Assembly (NCBI RefSeq): GCF_022640935.1
Contig: NZ_JALCCV010000022.1
Coordinates: forward strand, 1 to 38,438
Length of the DNA stretch: 38,438 nucleotides
Origin: Bifidobacterium sp.
Lineage (GTDB): Bacteria > Actinomycetota > Actinomycetes > Actinomycetales > Bifidobacteriaceae
Direction of reading: 5' to 3'
Below, one piece after another: positions 8,307-16,320 of the stretch. The position numbers and the translations under genes were made by a program. The notes beneath the pieces were generated by a model. The model made no database searches, had not been told where the DNA came from, and saw only the letters and a program-made list of their open reading frames with translations. The number at the start of each line of letters is the position of its first letter. Within the stretch, counting starts at the first letter, position 1.

Positions 8307-9356
8307 ATGAAGCGAATCAAAGAACTCATCGATACCCTGCTTGGCGCGTGGAGGCGTTCGCTGCTCGGGGGCATGATGGAACGCTATTCCTCGCGCCGGG
8401 GCGGGCTGCTGGCCAACGGCTTGGCGTATGGTCTTCTGTTCGCCTTCTTTGCAGGGCTGTGGACCCTGTTCAGCGTGCTCGGCCTTATGGTTTCAGGCAG
8501 CAGTGGGCTGCAAAAGACCGTGATTGACCTCGTCGGCAATCTGGTGCCCGGAGTGGCGCATACGCTGGAATCCACGGATGCGCTCAGCAAGATATCCGGC
8601 ACGCTGACTTGGACAGGCCTGGTGACGCTCGTTTCGTTCTGGTGGAGCATCACGGGGTGGATGGACTCGCTGCGCACCGCCGTGCACGCCATGTTTGACG
8701 AGGAAAGCGGGCCGTCGGATGTCATCAAGACGAAGCTGCGCGACAGCCTGGGCGTGCTGCTTGTGATCGTGCTCCTGCTGCTGTCGACCGTCGCAGGCGC
8801 GATTTCCGGCGGTGTGATGCGCGCAGGCATGCAATTGGTCGGTCTGCCCACGGATTCCTTCGCTGGCTCGCTGCTGCTTGACATGGTCGGCTTCCTCACC
8901 GGATTCGTACTCAACCTCATGTTGTTTCTTGTGCTGCTGCGCGTGGTGGCTCACATTCGGCGTGGGCGCTTCATCGTGGTGGGGTCGATGGTCGGCGCGC
9001 TCGCCTTCTCGGTAATGCAGCTGCTCGGTGGCAGGCTGGTGGCGGGGGCCGCCAAGAATCCGCTGCTGGCTCCGTTCGCGGCGATTATCGGTGTGTTGCT
9101 CTGGTTCAACCTCATGGCGCAGGTGATCATGTTCTGCGCGGCCTTCATCGCCCAGGCGCGCCATCGCTATGGCTTCATCACGCGTGGCGGCAGGCGGCTG
9201 TTCTCTCGCATCAACGATGACATGCGTACGATGATCGCTGGGGAATCCAAGCATGTGGAGGCGGCGAAAGACGTGTTCCGACCAGACGGCGGCGCTGGCC
9301 ATGCCCAAAACTCGGCTGAAGCGCAGGCGGACGATGTGCGGGGGTCGGATTCATAA
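8307..9356 (+). CDS. YihY/virulence factor BrkB family membrane protein
   Basis: A 349-residue integral membrane protein with about six helices spaced as in YihY/BrkB: RRGGLLANGLAYGLLFAFFAG at the N-terminus, a conserved WWSITGWMDSLRTAVHAMF segment around 113-131, and PLLAPFAAIIGVLLWFN near 255. The last 60 residues are polar and cytosolic. The family was once called ribonuclease BN, which is no longer supported; its function is unknown. A TATAGT box 6 bases before the ATG suggests a leaderless transcript. Confidence 0.88.
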   Translation: MKRIKELIDTLLGAWRRSLLGGMMERYSSRRGGLLANGLAYGLLFAFFAGLWTLFSVLGLMVSGSSGLQKTVIDLVGNLVPGVAHTLESTDALSKISGTLTWTGLVTLVSFWWSITGWMDSLRTAVHAMFDEESGPSDVIKTKLRDSLGVLLVIVLLLLSTVAGAISGGVMRAGMQLVGLPTDSFAGSLLLDMVGFLTGFVLNLMLFLVLLRVVAHIRRGRFIVVGSMVGALAFSVMQLLGGRLVAGAAKNPLLAPFAAIIGVLLWFNLMAQVIMFCAAFIAQARHRYGFITRGGRRLFSRINDDMRTMIAGESKHVEAAKDVFRPDGGAGHAQNSAEAQADDVRGSDS

Positions 9357-9404
9357 GTTTGCGGCCCACGCTTTCCTCGAGTTGGAAAGGCGTGAACCGC
9401 AAAC
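9357..9404. terminator. Hairpin shared by convergent genes
   Basis: A long imperfect hairpin starts directly after the stop at 9356. GTTTGCGG (9357-9364) pairs with CCGCAAAC (9397-9404). An inner CACGCTTTCC pairs with GGAAAGGCGTG with one bulged base. It lies between the convergent YihY/BrkB and NAD(P)-binding genes and could end both transcripts, although no T-run follows it. Confidence 0.6.
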
Positions 9405-9412
9405 GCGATATT

Positions 9413-10036
9413 CTACCAGCGCACAGAGATGCGCTCGCCGATGTGCGAACCGCGCTCGATTTCGTCGATCACTGCGATGGCATAGTCCGCATAGCTGATC
9501 GCGCTGACGCCGTTGTCGTCGGTGCTGTATTCTTCGCCCGCAAGGACATATGCGCCCGTTCGTTCGCCGTTCGCTTGGAAATCCGCGGCAGGACTGATAT
9601 AGGTCCAACGCACATCATCGCGCAGCCGAAGCTCGGTCAAAGCCTTGCCCATGGCGAGTGGTACCGGCTTGATCGCATCGGGGAAACCGTCGCTGAGCTG
9701 AGCGGTGTGCTCGGCGTTGGTGTACAGGCTGCCCGCGCCACCTACGACGATCAGCCGGACAGGTGAGCCGGACAGAATATCGGCAAGGTGGGCGAGCGAA
9801 GTGGAATGCTCGTGCAGCCTGTTCGGATCGAACACGCCGGACGCGTCCACTACGGCATCGAAGCCGGCTAGATCGTCGGCAGTCAGATCGAACAGATCCT
9901 TGACGATGGCTTTGCCGGTGCGGGTCCGATTCTCGCCACGCATTATGGCGGTGACGTCGAAGCCCCGGTTCAACGCCTCGTCGACGATACGGCTTCCGGC
10001 GCGCCCATTGGCTCCGATAACAGCGATTGCGGTCAT
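9413..10036 (-). CDS. NAD(P)-binding Rossmann protein (atypical SDR, YwnB/NmrA-like)
   Basis: A 207-residue protein with an N-terminal Rossmann motif GANGRAGSRIV (7-17) and an SDR-like strand VVDASGVFD. IVVGGAGSLY and YISPAADF match the NAD(P)H-binding family that includes YwnB and BVR-B-like proteins. These reduce or bind small substrates in the cytosol; the substrate is unknown here. The start ATG 10036 follows AAGGAG by 6 bases. Long upstream in-frame sequence is an overlap with the divergent intergenic region and was excluded. Confidence 0.85.
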   Translation of the reverse strand: MTAIAVIGANGRAGSRIVDEALNRGFDVTAIMRGENRTRTGKAIVKDLFDLTADDLAGFDAVVDASGVFDPNRLHEHSTSLAHLADILSGSPVRLIVVGGAGSLYTNAEHTAQLSDGFPDAIKPVPLAMGKALTELRLRDDVRWTYISPAADFQANGERTGAYVLAGEEYSTDDNGVSAISYADYAIAVIDEIERGSHIGERISVRW

Positions 10037-10190
10037 ATCATGCTCCTTCGTATGCGCAGGCGTGCAGCGCAGCCAGGCTGGCGGCTGTGGTTTGCCGGGC
10101 GGTTCGGGCCGCGCAGCGCGGCGAAACGCTGTTTGCCATCTCACGCCCATCCGCCGGTTCGTTCGTTTGTTGTTTTGCCTGGCAGCTGTG

Positions 10191-10207
10191 GATCGGCATT
10201 GCCGATC
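10191..10207. promoter_or_regulatory. 17-bp perfect palindrome, candidate operator
   Basis: GATCGGCA, one central T, TGCCGATC: two 8-bp arms of full symmetry. It lies within the 359-base region between the NAD(P)-binding gene (minus, starts 10036) and the ABC transporter (plus, starts 10396), where no gene is seen. The size and symmetry fit a dimeric regulator site. A possible -10 (TATCGT, 10346-10351) for the transporter is about 140 bases downstream. Confidence 0.4.
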
Positions 10208-10395
10208 TGTGCCTGATGCCGCCATCGAACACGCCACGGCCGTGCCGCGTTCGAGTTCACTCATCGTAGCCCGTATCGTCTGCCTTGCCCTTAGCCGCCG
10301 AGATTTTCGCCCATTGGCGAAGGCTTCGAAGAAGACCCCATACGGTATCGTTGCCATGGATATCAGGCGGATGCGTGAATGGGAAGAGGTCTTTC

Positions 10396-13230
10396 GTGCT
10401 GCAGATCGAGGAAATCTCGAAACAATACACAACCGGCGATTTCGTGCAAAAGGCGTTGGACAGCGTCAGTCTGAACCTGCGCGACAGCGAGTTCGTCGCC
10501 ATTTTGGGGCCATCGGGATCCGGCAAGACCACGCTGCTCAACATCATCGGCGGACTTGACCGCTACGACAGCGGCGACTTGGTGATCAACGGCACCTCGA
10601 CCAGACTGTACAAGGATCGCGACTGGGATTCCTATCGCAACCACACGATCGGCTTCGTGTTCCAGAGCTACAACCTGATCGGCCATCAGACGGTTCTGTC
10701 CAATGTCGAGCTCGCATTGACCATCTCCGGCGTGTCGCGTTCCGAGAGGCGCGAACGCGCGCGAAAAGCCTTGGAAACCGTGGGGCTTGGCGAGCACGTC
10801 AACAAGAGGCCGAACCAGCTTTCCGGCGGGCAGATGCAGCGCGTCGCCATCGCCAGAGCCTTGGTCAACGACCCTGACATCGTGCTGGCCGACGAGCCGA
10901 CCGGCGCGCTCGATTCGGACACGTCGGTGCAGATCATGGACCTGCTCAAGGCAGTGGCCAAGGATCGGCTCGTGGTCATGGTCACCCATAATCCGGAGCT
11001 CGCCCGGCAATATGCGACCCGCGTGGTCGAACTGCGCGACGGCGTGATCCGTGACGATTCCGATCCCTATGAGATTCAGGATGGCGCCCAAGCCCCCGCG
11101 CTCCACCGCAATCTTGGCAGGGCTTCCATGTCCTTCGCCACCTCGCTGGCGCTGAGTTTCAACAACCTCAAAACCAAGAAGGCGCGCACCCTGCTCACGG
11201 CTTTCGCGGGGTCGATCGGCATCATCGGCATCGCGTTGATCATGTCCGTCTCCACCGGTGTGAACCGCTATATCGACGCCATCCAGCAGGATACGATGAC
11301 CGCCTACCCGATCTCCATCGACGAACAGACCTGGGACTTGTCCAAGCTCATGGACGCCAATCAACAGGCCGACGAGGAACGCAGCGCTCCGGCCAAGAAC
11401 CGCGACGGCATCTACCCGGATGATTCAGGCGTCAAAAGCGCGGCCAGCGTGACGAGCAGCATCGCAACGAACAATCTCACTGCATTCAAGAAATACCTCG
11501 ACAATCCCAAAAGCGAGATCCGCCAATATATCGGCAAGGTCGGCGTCCAGTATTCCTACGATTCGAAGTTCTCGGTATTCGATCGAGATCCGAGCGGCAC
11601 ACTGGTGAACGCCGACGGCGTGACGATCGGCGACACGAACAGCACAGGTGCTTCGCAAATGGCCGCGCAGAGCGGCTCATCCAGCGATATGTCGGGCGTC
11701 CAGTCTGCGCAGATGTCGATGCTGACCGGCAAAAGCGAGCAGAACACCGCGCCAGGCTCCTTCGGCGAGATCATGCCGGGCGGGTCTGACAAGGATCTCG
11801 TGAGCAAGGTCATCTCCGACAATTACACGATGGTCGAGGGCGCGTGGCCCAAAGACAAGAGCCAGGTGCTGCTGGTGCTCGACAAGAACAACGGGATGCC
11901 GCTCACCACACTGTACGAACTTGGCCTGCTGCCGGCGAGCGACTATACGGCCATGATGACGAAGATCAACAACGGCGAGGACGTCAAAACCCCGACTGCC
12001 AAACTCGACTATTCCAAGGCGCTTGACCAGACGCTCTTCATGCTGCCGGCCTCCAGCCAGTACGTGAAGCAGGCAGACGGGCATTACCGTTATGTTGGCG
12101 ACGCCCCGGGCGAAATCGAGAATCTCACGGCCGACGCGATGAAGCTCAAGGTCGTGGGCATAGTCAAGCCGACCGCCGATGCCAAGGCAACGCCGCTGGC
12201 CACTGGCGTGGGCTACACGCGGGCTTTGACCGACTATCTCATCGATGAGGCGAATGCGAGCCAGATCGTCGCCGATCAGAGGGCCGATCAGACGCGCAAC
12301 GTGCTCAACGGCATGACTTTCTCGCCTTCCGACGACAAGACCAAAGCCGCCGATGCGAAGATCTATGTCGCTTCGCTCGGAGTGAGTCAGAAGGCGAGTC
12401 TCGCGAAGGCACAGATGGCGCAGGCGGCGCAATCCGAACAGCAAGAAAATCAAGGCGGTCAGGGCGGGTCCGCCAGCGATCAGGCGGCCGCGCAACGCCA
12501 GCTCCTGCAGGCCGCATCAATGAGCGAGCAGCAGCTCGCCGACCGATACGACGCCTATATCGCCACGGCCCCGCAGACCGACCTGGTCAAGTTCTACGAC
12601 ACGTATGTGCAGACCGGCACGTACAACGACAATCTGGCCGATTTTGGCGTCATCAGCCGTGACGCGCCGAGTTCGATCAAGATCTACGCCGACAGCTTCG
12701 ACGCGAAGAATTCGATCGGCGACGCCATCGACCAATACAACAGCACGGCTTCCAAAGCGGACAAAATCGTCTATACGGATTATGTCGGGCTCATGATGAA
12801 TTCGGTGACGACGATCATCAATGTGATCACGTACGTGCTTATCGCCTTCGTCGCGGTTTCGCTTATCGTTTCGTCGATCATGATCGGCATCATTACGTAT
12901 ATATCCGTGCTCGAACGTACCAAGGAGATCGGCATTCTGCGCGCGATGGGCGCATCCAAGCACAACGTCTCGCAGGTGTTCAACGCCGAAACCGGCATCA
13001 TCGGCGCACTCGCGGGCATCCTGGGCGTGGGCATCACGCTGCTGCTCATCATCCCCGGCAATGCGATCATGCACCACTTCATGGGCACCGATCAGGTCAA
13101 CGCCGCGTTGCCGATCACCGCATCGCTGATTCTGATCGCGCTGAGCATCCTGCTGACGTTGATCGGCGGGCTCATTCCCTCGCACAAGGCCGCCAGACAG
13201 GATCCGGCCACCGCGCTGCGCACCGAATAA
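10396..13230 (+). CDS. MacB-like ABC transporter, fused ATPase and FtsX-type permease
   Basis: A 944-residue fusion. The N-terminal ATPase (1-about 225) has Walker A GPSGSGKT (38-45), signature LSGGQ (142-146), Walker B VLADEPTG and the [10 protein letters not shown]-loop, all typical of the MacB/LolD class. A first membrane helix follows at about 265-285 ([16 protein letters not shown]). Next come a large extracytoplasmic domain of about 500 residues rich in Gln, Ser and Asp, and three C-terminal helices with the FtsX motif [15 protein letters not shown]. The start GTG 10396 follows AGAGG by 7-8 bases. In Gram-positives such proteins work without an outer membrane partner, in antimicrobial-peptide or cell-envelope transport or as mechanotransmission devices. 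No sensor kinase or separate membrane partner is adjacent. Confidence 0.9.
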   Translation: MLQIEEISKQYTTGDFVQKALDSVSLNLRDSEFVAILGPSGSGKTTLLNIIGGLDRYDSGDLVINGTSTRLYKDRDWDSYRNHTIGFVFQSYNLIGHQTVLSNVELALTISGVSRSERRERARKALETVGLGEHVNKRPNQLSGGQMQRVAIARALVNDPDIVLADEPTGALDSDTSVQIMDLLKAVAKDRLVVMVTHNPELARQYATRVVELRDGVIRDDSDPYEIQDGAQAPALHRNLGRASMSFATSLALSFNNLKTKKARTLLTAFAGSIGIIGIALIMSVSTGVNRYIDAIQQDTMTAYPISIDEQTWDLSKLMDANQQADEERSAPAKNRDGIYPDDSGVKSAASVTSSIATNNLTAFKKYLDNPKSEIRQYIGKVGVQYSYDSKFSVFDRDPSGTLVNADGVTIGDTNSTGASQMAAQSGSSSDMSGVQSAQMSMLTGKSEQNTAPGSFGEIMPGGSDKDLVSKVISDNYTMVEGAWPKDKSQVLLVLDKNNGMPLTTLYELGLLPASDYTAMMTKINNGEDVKTPTAKLDYSKALDQTLFMLPASSQYVKQADGHYRYVGDAPGEIENLTADAMKLKVVGIVKPTADAKATPLATGVGYTRALTDYLIDEANASQIVADQRADQTRNVLNGMTFSPSDDKTKAADAKIYVASLGVSQKASLAKAQMAQAAQSEQQENQGGQGGSASDQAAAQRQLLQAASMSEQQLADRYDAYIATAPQTDLVKFYDTYVQTGTYNDNLADFGVISRDAPSSIKIYADSFDAKNSIGDAIDQYNSTASKADKIVYTDYVGLMMNSVTTIINVITYVLIAFVAVSLIVSSIMIGIITYISVLERTKEIGILRAMGASKHNVSQVFNAETGIIGALAGILGVGITLLLIIPGNAIMHHFMGTDQVNAALPITASLILIALSILLTLIGGLIPSHKAARQDPATALRTE

Positions 13231-13430
13231 GTCATGCGTATTGGGCGGATTGGCGACGACAAGGGCGGCGCTGGCGTGCTGTCGAGCGGGGATGGTAAGG
13301 GCCAAGCCGATGCGTCAGCTAAGGAAATGCGTTATTTTGAAATGTGGCGTAAAAAGAGGATGGTCTGTGCAAACGTTAGGTTGGTGCGCAGAGCTGTGGC
13401 ATGAAAAGACAGGGAATAGGAGCATTCGCA

Positions 13431-14846
13431 ATGGCAGAGGATACGACGGCGGACGGTGGGTGCCAGCAGGGATCAGCGCGGCGGCCTGCTGCGGCAGATG
13501 CATCGGAGACAGCATCTGCTGAAGTGCGAATTGGCTCCGTGGCGACGTCGTCGCTAGGCTTCGAAACCGCCAGCGTTCATGGCGGGTACGATCCTTCGCC
13601 CAATCATGATTCAGCCAGCGCGCCGATCTACCCGAGCGTCGCCTATGCCATGCGTTCTGCGGAACGTGCGGATGCGCTCGCCGCCGGCGATGCGAGCGGA
13701 TTCTCATATTCCAGGGTCGCCAATCCCACTGTCGAGGCGCTGGAGCGGCGCATCGCGCAGCTGGAGGGCGGAGCGGCCGCAGTTGCCGTAGGCTCCGGTA
13801 TGGCGGCGGTATCGTTCGCCCTGCTGTGCGCGGCCGAAGGCGGCGGGCGCATTATCTCGCCGACCGACCTGTATGGCGCTTCGGTGGACGCGATGGAATC
13901 CTTCTTCCCGCAGTTCGGCGTGCACACGGATTTCGTGGATGACATCAACAATCTGGCCGAGGTGGAATCGAAGATCGGCCCGGATACGAGGGCGATATTC
14001 GCCGAAACCGTTGCCAACCCCTCGACGCGGATCACTGATCTGAAGCCCTTGGCCGAGCTGGCGCACGAGCATGGCATCGCGCTGATCGTCGACAACACGG
14101 TGCCGACGCCGTATCTGCTGCGTCCTATCGAATTCGGCGCCGACATCGTCGTGCATTCCACGACGAAAGGCATCTGCGGGCATGGCAACGCCTTGGGCGG
14201 CATCATTGTGGACGCCGGACGTTTCGACTGGGCCAGCGGCAGCTTCCCGCAATTCATGCGCAAGGAACTTGTGATCAGCGACGAGCGCAACGGCGTATGG
14301 CGCAGTTTTGCCGACGCTTTTGGCAGCGAGGCGTTCATCAGGCGTGTCCGCATCAAGTACGTGCGCACCTTCGGCGCGGTGCTCTCGCCTTTCAACGCCT
14401 ATCTGCAGATGATCGGCCTGGAGACGTTGCCCCAGCGAGTCGGCCAGGAGGTGGCCACGGCGAGGCGCATCGCACAGCATCTGCGGGGTGTGGATCATAT
14501 CGTTCATGTCAACTATTCCGGTCTGGCCGACGATTCGCAGCACGAGCTGGCCGCGCAATACCTGCCCAAGGGCGTGGGAACCGTGCTCTCCTTCGAGGTC
14601 GAGGGCGACGAGTCGCATGTCAGCCGCATCGTCGAGGCGGTGAAAGTGTTCTCTTACGTGCCCAATATCGGCGATTCGCGCTCGCTCATCGTCAACCCCG
14701 CCCGCATCACGCACCGCGAAGTGCCGGAGCGCTACCGGCTCGCTGCCGGCGTGAACGACAATCTGCTGCGGCTTTCCATCGGCCTCGAAAGTCCGGACGA
14801 CCTGATCGCCGACCTCGACCAGGCGATCGCTGGGGCGTACATATAA
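13431..14846 (+). CDS. metY: O-acetylhomoserine sulfhydrylase family PLP enzyme
   Basis: A 471-residue enzyme of the Cys/Met metabolism PLP family. It begins with about 40 disordered residues, then GFETASVHGGYDPSP, the usual N-terminus of O-acetylhomoserine (thiol)-lyases. SxYSRVANPT, the DNTVPTPYLLRP loop and Lys246 in HSTTKGICGHG (Schiff-base lysine) follow. It would form homocysteine or methionine from O-acetylhomoserine and sulfide or methanethiol. Many relatives have HSATKW at the lysine; here it is HSTTKG, so exact substrate use is less certain. The start ATG 13431 follows AGGAG by 8 bases; the ATG at 13401 lacks a site. No riboswitch or T-box was seen in the 200 bases upstream. Confidence 0.85.
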   Translation: MAEDTTADGGCQQGSARRPAAADASETASAEVRIGSVATSSLGFETASVHGGYDPSPNHDSASAPIYPSVAYAMRSAERADALAAGDASGFSYSRVANPTVEALERRIAQLEGGAAAVAVGSGMAAVSFALLCAAEGGGRIISPTDLYGASVDAMESFFPQFGVHTDFVDDINNLAEVESKIGPDTRAIFAETVANPSTRITDLKPLAELAHEHGIALIVDNTVPTPYLLRPIEFGADIVVHSTTKGICGHGNALGGIIVDAGRFDWASGSFPQFMRKELVISDERNGVWRSFADAFGSEAFIRRVRIKYVRTFGAVLSPFNAYLQMIGLETLPQRVGQEVATARRIAQHLRGVDHIVHVNYSGLADDSQHELAAQYLPKGVGTVLSFEVEGDESHVSRIVEAVKVFSYVPNIGDSRSLIVNPARITHREVPERYRLAAGVNDNLLRLSIGLESPDDLIADLDQAIAGAYI

Positions 14847-14870
14847 GCTGCGAACGCATGGATCAATAGG

Positions 14871-15071
14871 CTATCTGCCTTATGTGAGGCGTAATCGGAG
14901 CGCCGGGAGGCCCATCTACATTGTGTGAGGCGTTATTCCATAACGATCCGAGTATCAATCGGTCAGAAAGCCCATTTCACGTCAGCGATACATCGGGCGC
15001 TGCCGATTAACGCCTCACATAACGTAGATAGGCGTCTGCAAGGTCACGATAACGCCTCACGCAAGGCAGAA
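14871..15071. repeat. Four-arm phased repeat element, copy A
   Basis: Four related arms lie in the order forward (14871-14893), forward (14914-14936), reverse (15009-15031), reverse (15048-15069). The common core is TTATGTGAGGCGTTA. Arm-to-arm distance is 41-42 bp in each half, and 72 bp separate the halves. The outer arms share CTGCCTT and the inner arms share CTACRTT, so outer pairs with outer and inner with inner. It lies between metY and a decayed antitoxin gene whose frame runs into the last arm. Copies B and C are at 30536-30743 and 34404-34610. Confidence 0.85.
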
Positions 15072-15422
15072 CAGTGCATACAGGCTGGTGTTTGGGCAAA
15101 GTGGTTCGTTTCCGTTAAGACGAGGCGCCGAATTGATGGAAGAACCTTGGGAACAGCACAGTACTGTGTCATGGCTTCCAATGCGGTATCCATTTTCGCC
15201 AGGTCGTTGGCATCAACCGGAGTCTCAGCGGCGGCGTCCAGCACTGATTGCTCGAACGGAGCCACTGCTGTCGGGTGGAACGGCAGGCCGCCCTCGTGCA
15301 CTGATTGTGCAAGGAGAAGATTCACTGCCGTGCCGATGTCGATTCCCAAGGAATCAAAAGGCTGGCCAGCCTGTTTTTTTGAGCGAGGTTTTCGTGCTGA
15401 TCTGTATACGAGTGCGAGATGC
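15044..15422 (-). pseudogene. Broken RelB/DinJ-family antitoxin, toxin missing
   Basis: The minus strand encodes a RelB/DinJ-like ribbon-helix-helix antitoxin: ASRTRIQISTKTSLKK (from 15422), then QAGQPFDSLGIDIGTAVN and LLLAQSVHEGGLPFHPTAV. The two parts are in different frames. The break is a run of seven A (T at 15374-15380); six would restore one frame. The codon where the start Met is expected (15423-15425) reads CAG. A toxin normally follows directly, but downstream there is only repeat element A and then metY, so the toxin is gone. The C-terminal 30 residues read into the repeat. It is inferred to be non-functional. Confidence 0.7.
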
Positions 15423-15492
15423 CTGCTGCGTATATAACGCTTTTACGAATATGCCTTACCTGTTCACGAGATAATCATGCAACGAAAATGCT

Positions 15493-15585
15493 ATGACTGG
15501 CGAATTTAGGAAAAGCTCAATGGAGAAGGCTAGGGAGCGTATATCTTCCTTGCCGAAGGACAAGCCAGAGGGGTTTACGGAGTGA
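15493..15585 (+). CDS. Tiny ORF (30 aa), unrecognised
   Basis: ATG 15493 opens a 30-residue frame that is rich in charged residues (KARERISSLPKDK). Its stop overlaps the next tiny ORF by one base (TGATG, shared A at 15585), an arrangement common in coupled gene pairs. No clear Shine-Dalgarno. It may be a remnant of a longer gene in this decayed region. Low confidence that it is expressed. Confidence 0.2.
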   Translation: MTGEFRKSSMEKARERISSLPKDKPEGFTE

Positions 15586-15683
15586 TGATGGCATGGTGCG
15601 GCGTTATCGATTCATGGTTGCAGCGTGATGTCGATTCGTTCGAACATTTTGAGCAGCTTGGCCGCACCCTTGTCGGCGCGTGA
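15585..15683 (+). CDS. Tiny ORF (32 aa), unrecognised
   Basis: The frame begins at ATG 15585 or 15588 and encodes an acidic, amphipathic peptide (VIDSWLQRDVDSFEHFEQL) that looks like real coding sequence. No family is recognised. It could be the C-terminal remnant of a lost protein, the upstream 30-aa ORF being another piece. Confidence 0.2.
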   Translation: MMAWCGVIDSWLQRDVDSFEHFEQLGRTLVGA

Positions 15684-15869
15684 CGGGTGCTCTGATACGT
15701 TTATCGTCGCAAGGCTTTCGCCGCAATGGTTTTCGGTGCCGATTCCCTCATTCGGACCGATTCTGTTTCGTCGTTTGGGCGAGTTTTGCTTCCTTATTTG
15801 ACATTTTTGGGATGGTTGATGGGCGACGTGATTGGCGATCGGCGCGTGCAGCCTCTACTATCTCAATAA

Positions 15870-15884
15870 CCGGCATGATGCCGG
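15870..15884 (-). terminator. Palindrome downstream of the redoxin remnant
   Basis: CCGGCAT, G, ATGCCGG is a perfect 15-bp palindrome about 22 bases past the stop of the redoxin fragment (minus). On the minus strand it is followed by TTATTG. It could be the old terminator of that gene or a regulator site. Confidence 0.35.
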
Positions 15885-15906
15885 AAAACGCACACGGCGC
15901 GGGGTG

Positions 15907-16090
15907 CTACTTGTGTGCTTTCAGCGCCGTCTTCGCCGTGTTGAGGAGATATCGAGGATCGACTCGCATGCTGGGATAGTTTTTCGCCCAGCGGACCACC
16001 CCTTGGCGGTCGATGAGTACGAAACCGTGTCCGGGCAGGTCGGCATGCATGCCGGTTCCCAATGTTTTGTAAGCTTTCAAAGTTGTGCGG
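15907..16090 (-). pseudogene. C-terminal fragment of a peroxiredoxin/redoxin-like protein
   Basis: On the minus strand a frame ending at the stop at 15909-15907 reads LGTGMHADLPGHGFVLIDRQ, then VVRWAKNYPSM and RVDPRYLLNTAKTALKAHK. This matches the last 50-60 residues of thioredoxin-fold redoxin/AhpC-TSA family proteins (the HGFVLID-G-VRW strand pair and C-terminal helix). The N-terminal part with the catalytic cysteine is absent: the similarity stops near 16090 and no start signal is seen. It is read as a truncated remnant in a decaying region. Confidence 0.6.
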
Positions 16091-16180
16091 TTGCGCGCGG
16101 CGCGCGCGTTCTAATGGTGTGTTGCGTTGAGGCTTTTTGCGGGCGATGGGGGAGCGGGCGTGGTAGGCTGTCGGGCAGAA

Positions 16181-16253
16181 AGGTGATGGGCCTCGCCTGG
16201 ACGCATGTCCGAACCGCATGATGCCGATGGACATTATGCTGATAGTTCCTATT
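16181..16253 (+). promoter_or_regulatory. Candidate fluoride riboswitch (crcB motif), divergent
   Basis: AGGUG (16181-16185) pairs with CGCCU (16194-16198) around the 8-base loop AUGGGCCU, the same layout as known fluoride aptamers. A second stem, GCAU-GUCC (16203-16210) with GGAC...AUGC (16229-16239), leads directly into UGAUAGUUCCUAU (16240-16252), close to the consensus UGAUGRCUCCUAC. The loop GGGCCU can form five of six pseudoknot pairs with AGUUCC. Departures from consensus are GGAC in place of AAAC after the first stem and UGAUA for UGAUG. It lies 68 bases before a usp-crcB-crcB operon, which is the expected target. Confidence 0.65.
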
Positions 16254-16268
16254 CAATCTGTCGTATAG

Positions 16269-16291
16269 CGGCACGGCGCTTTGCCGTGCCG
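16269..16291 (+). promoter_or_regulatory. 9-bp hairpin, possible riboswitch expression platform
   Basis: CGGCACGGC (16269-16277) pairs perfectly with GCCGTGCCG (16283-16291) around a GCTTT loop. It lies between the aptamer and the ribosome binding site (AAGGAG, about 16308-16313) of the stress-protein gene. No T-run follows, so a simple terminator role is doubtful. Confidence 0.45.
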
Positions 16292-16320
16292 TAAGGCATA
16301 TTGCTGGAAGGAGCTTGATC

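Noticed and set aside
9413..10432. 339-aa version of the NAD(P)-binding protein
   Set aside because: The extra N-terminal part is non-conserved, and ATG 10036 has AAGGAG at a proper distance before the Rossmann motif.
14925..15437. 170-aa plus-strand ORF
   Set aside because: It spans repeat element A and lies antisense to a recognisable antitoxin; composition is not protein-like.
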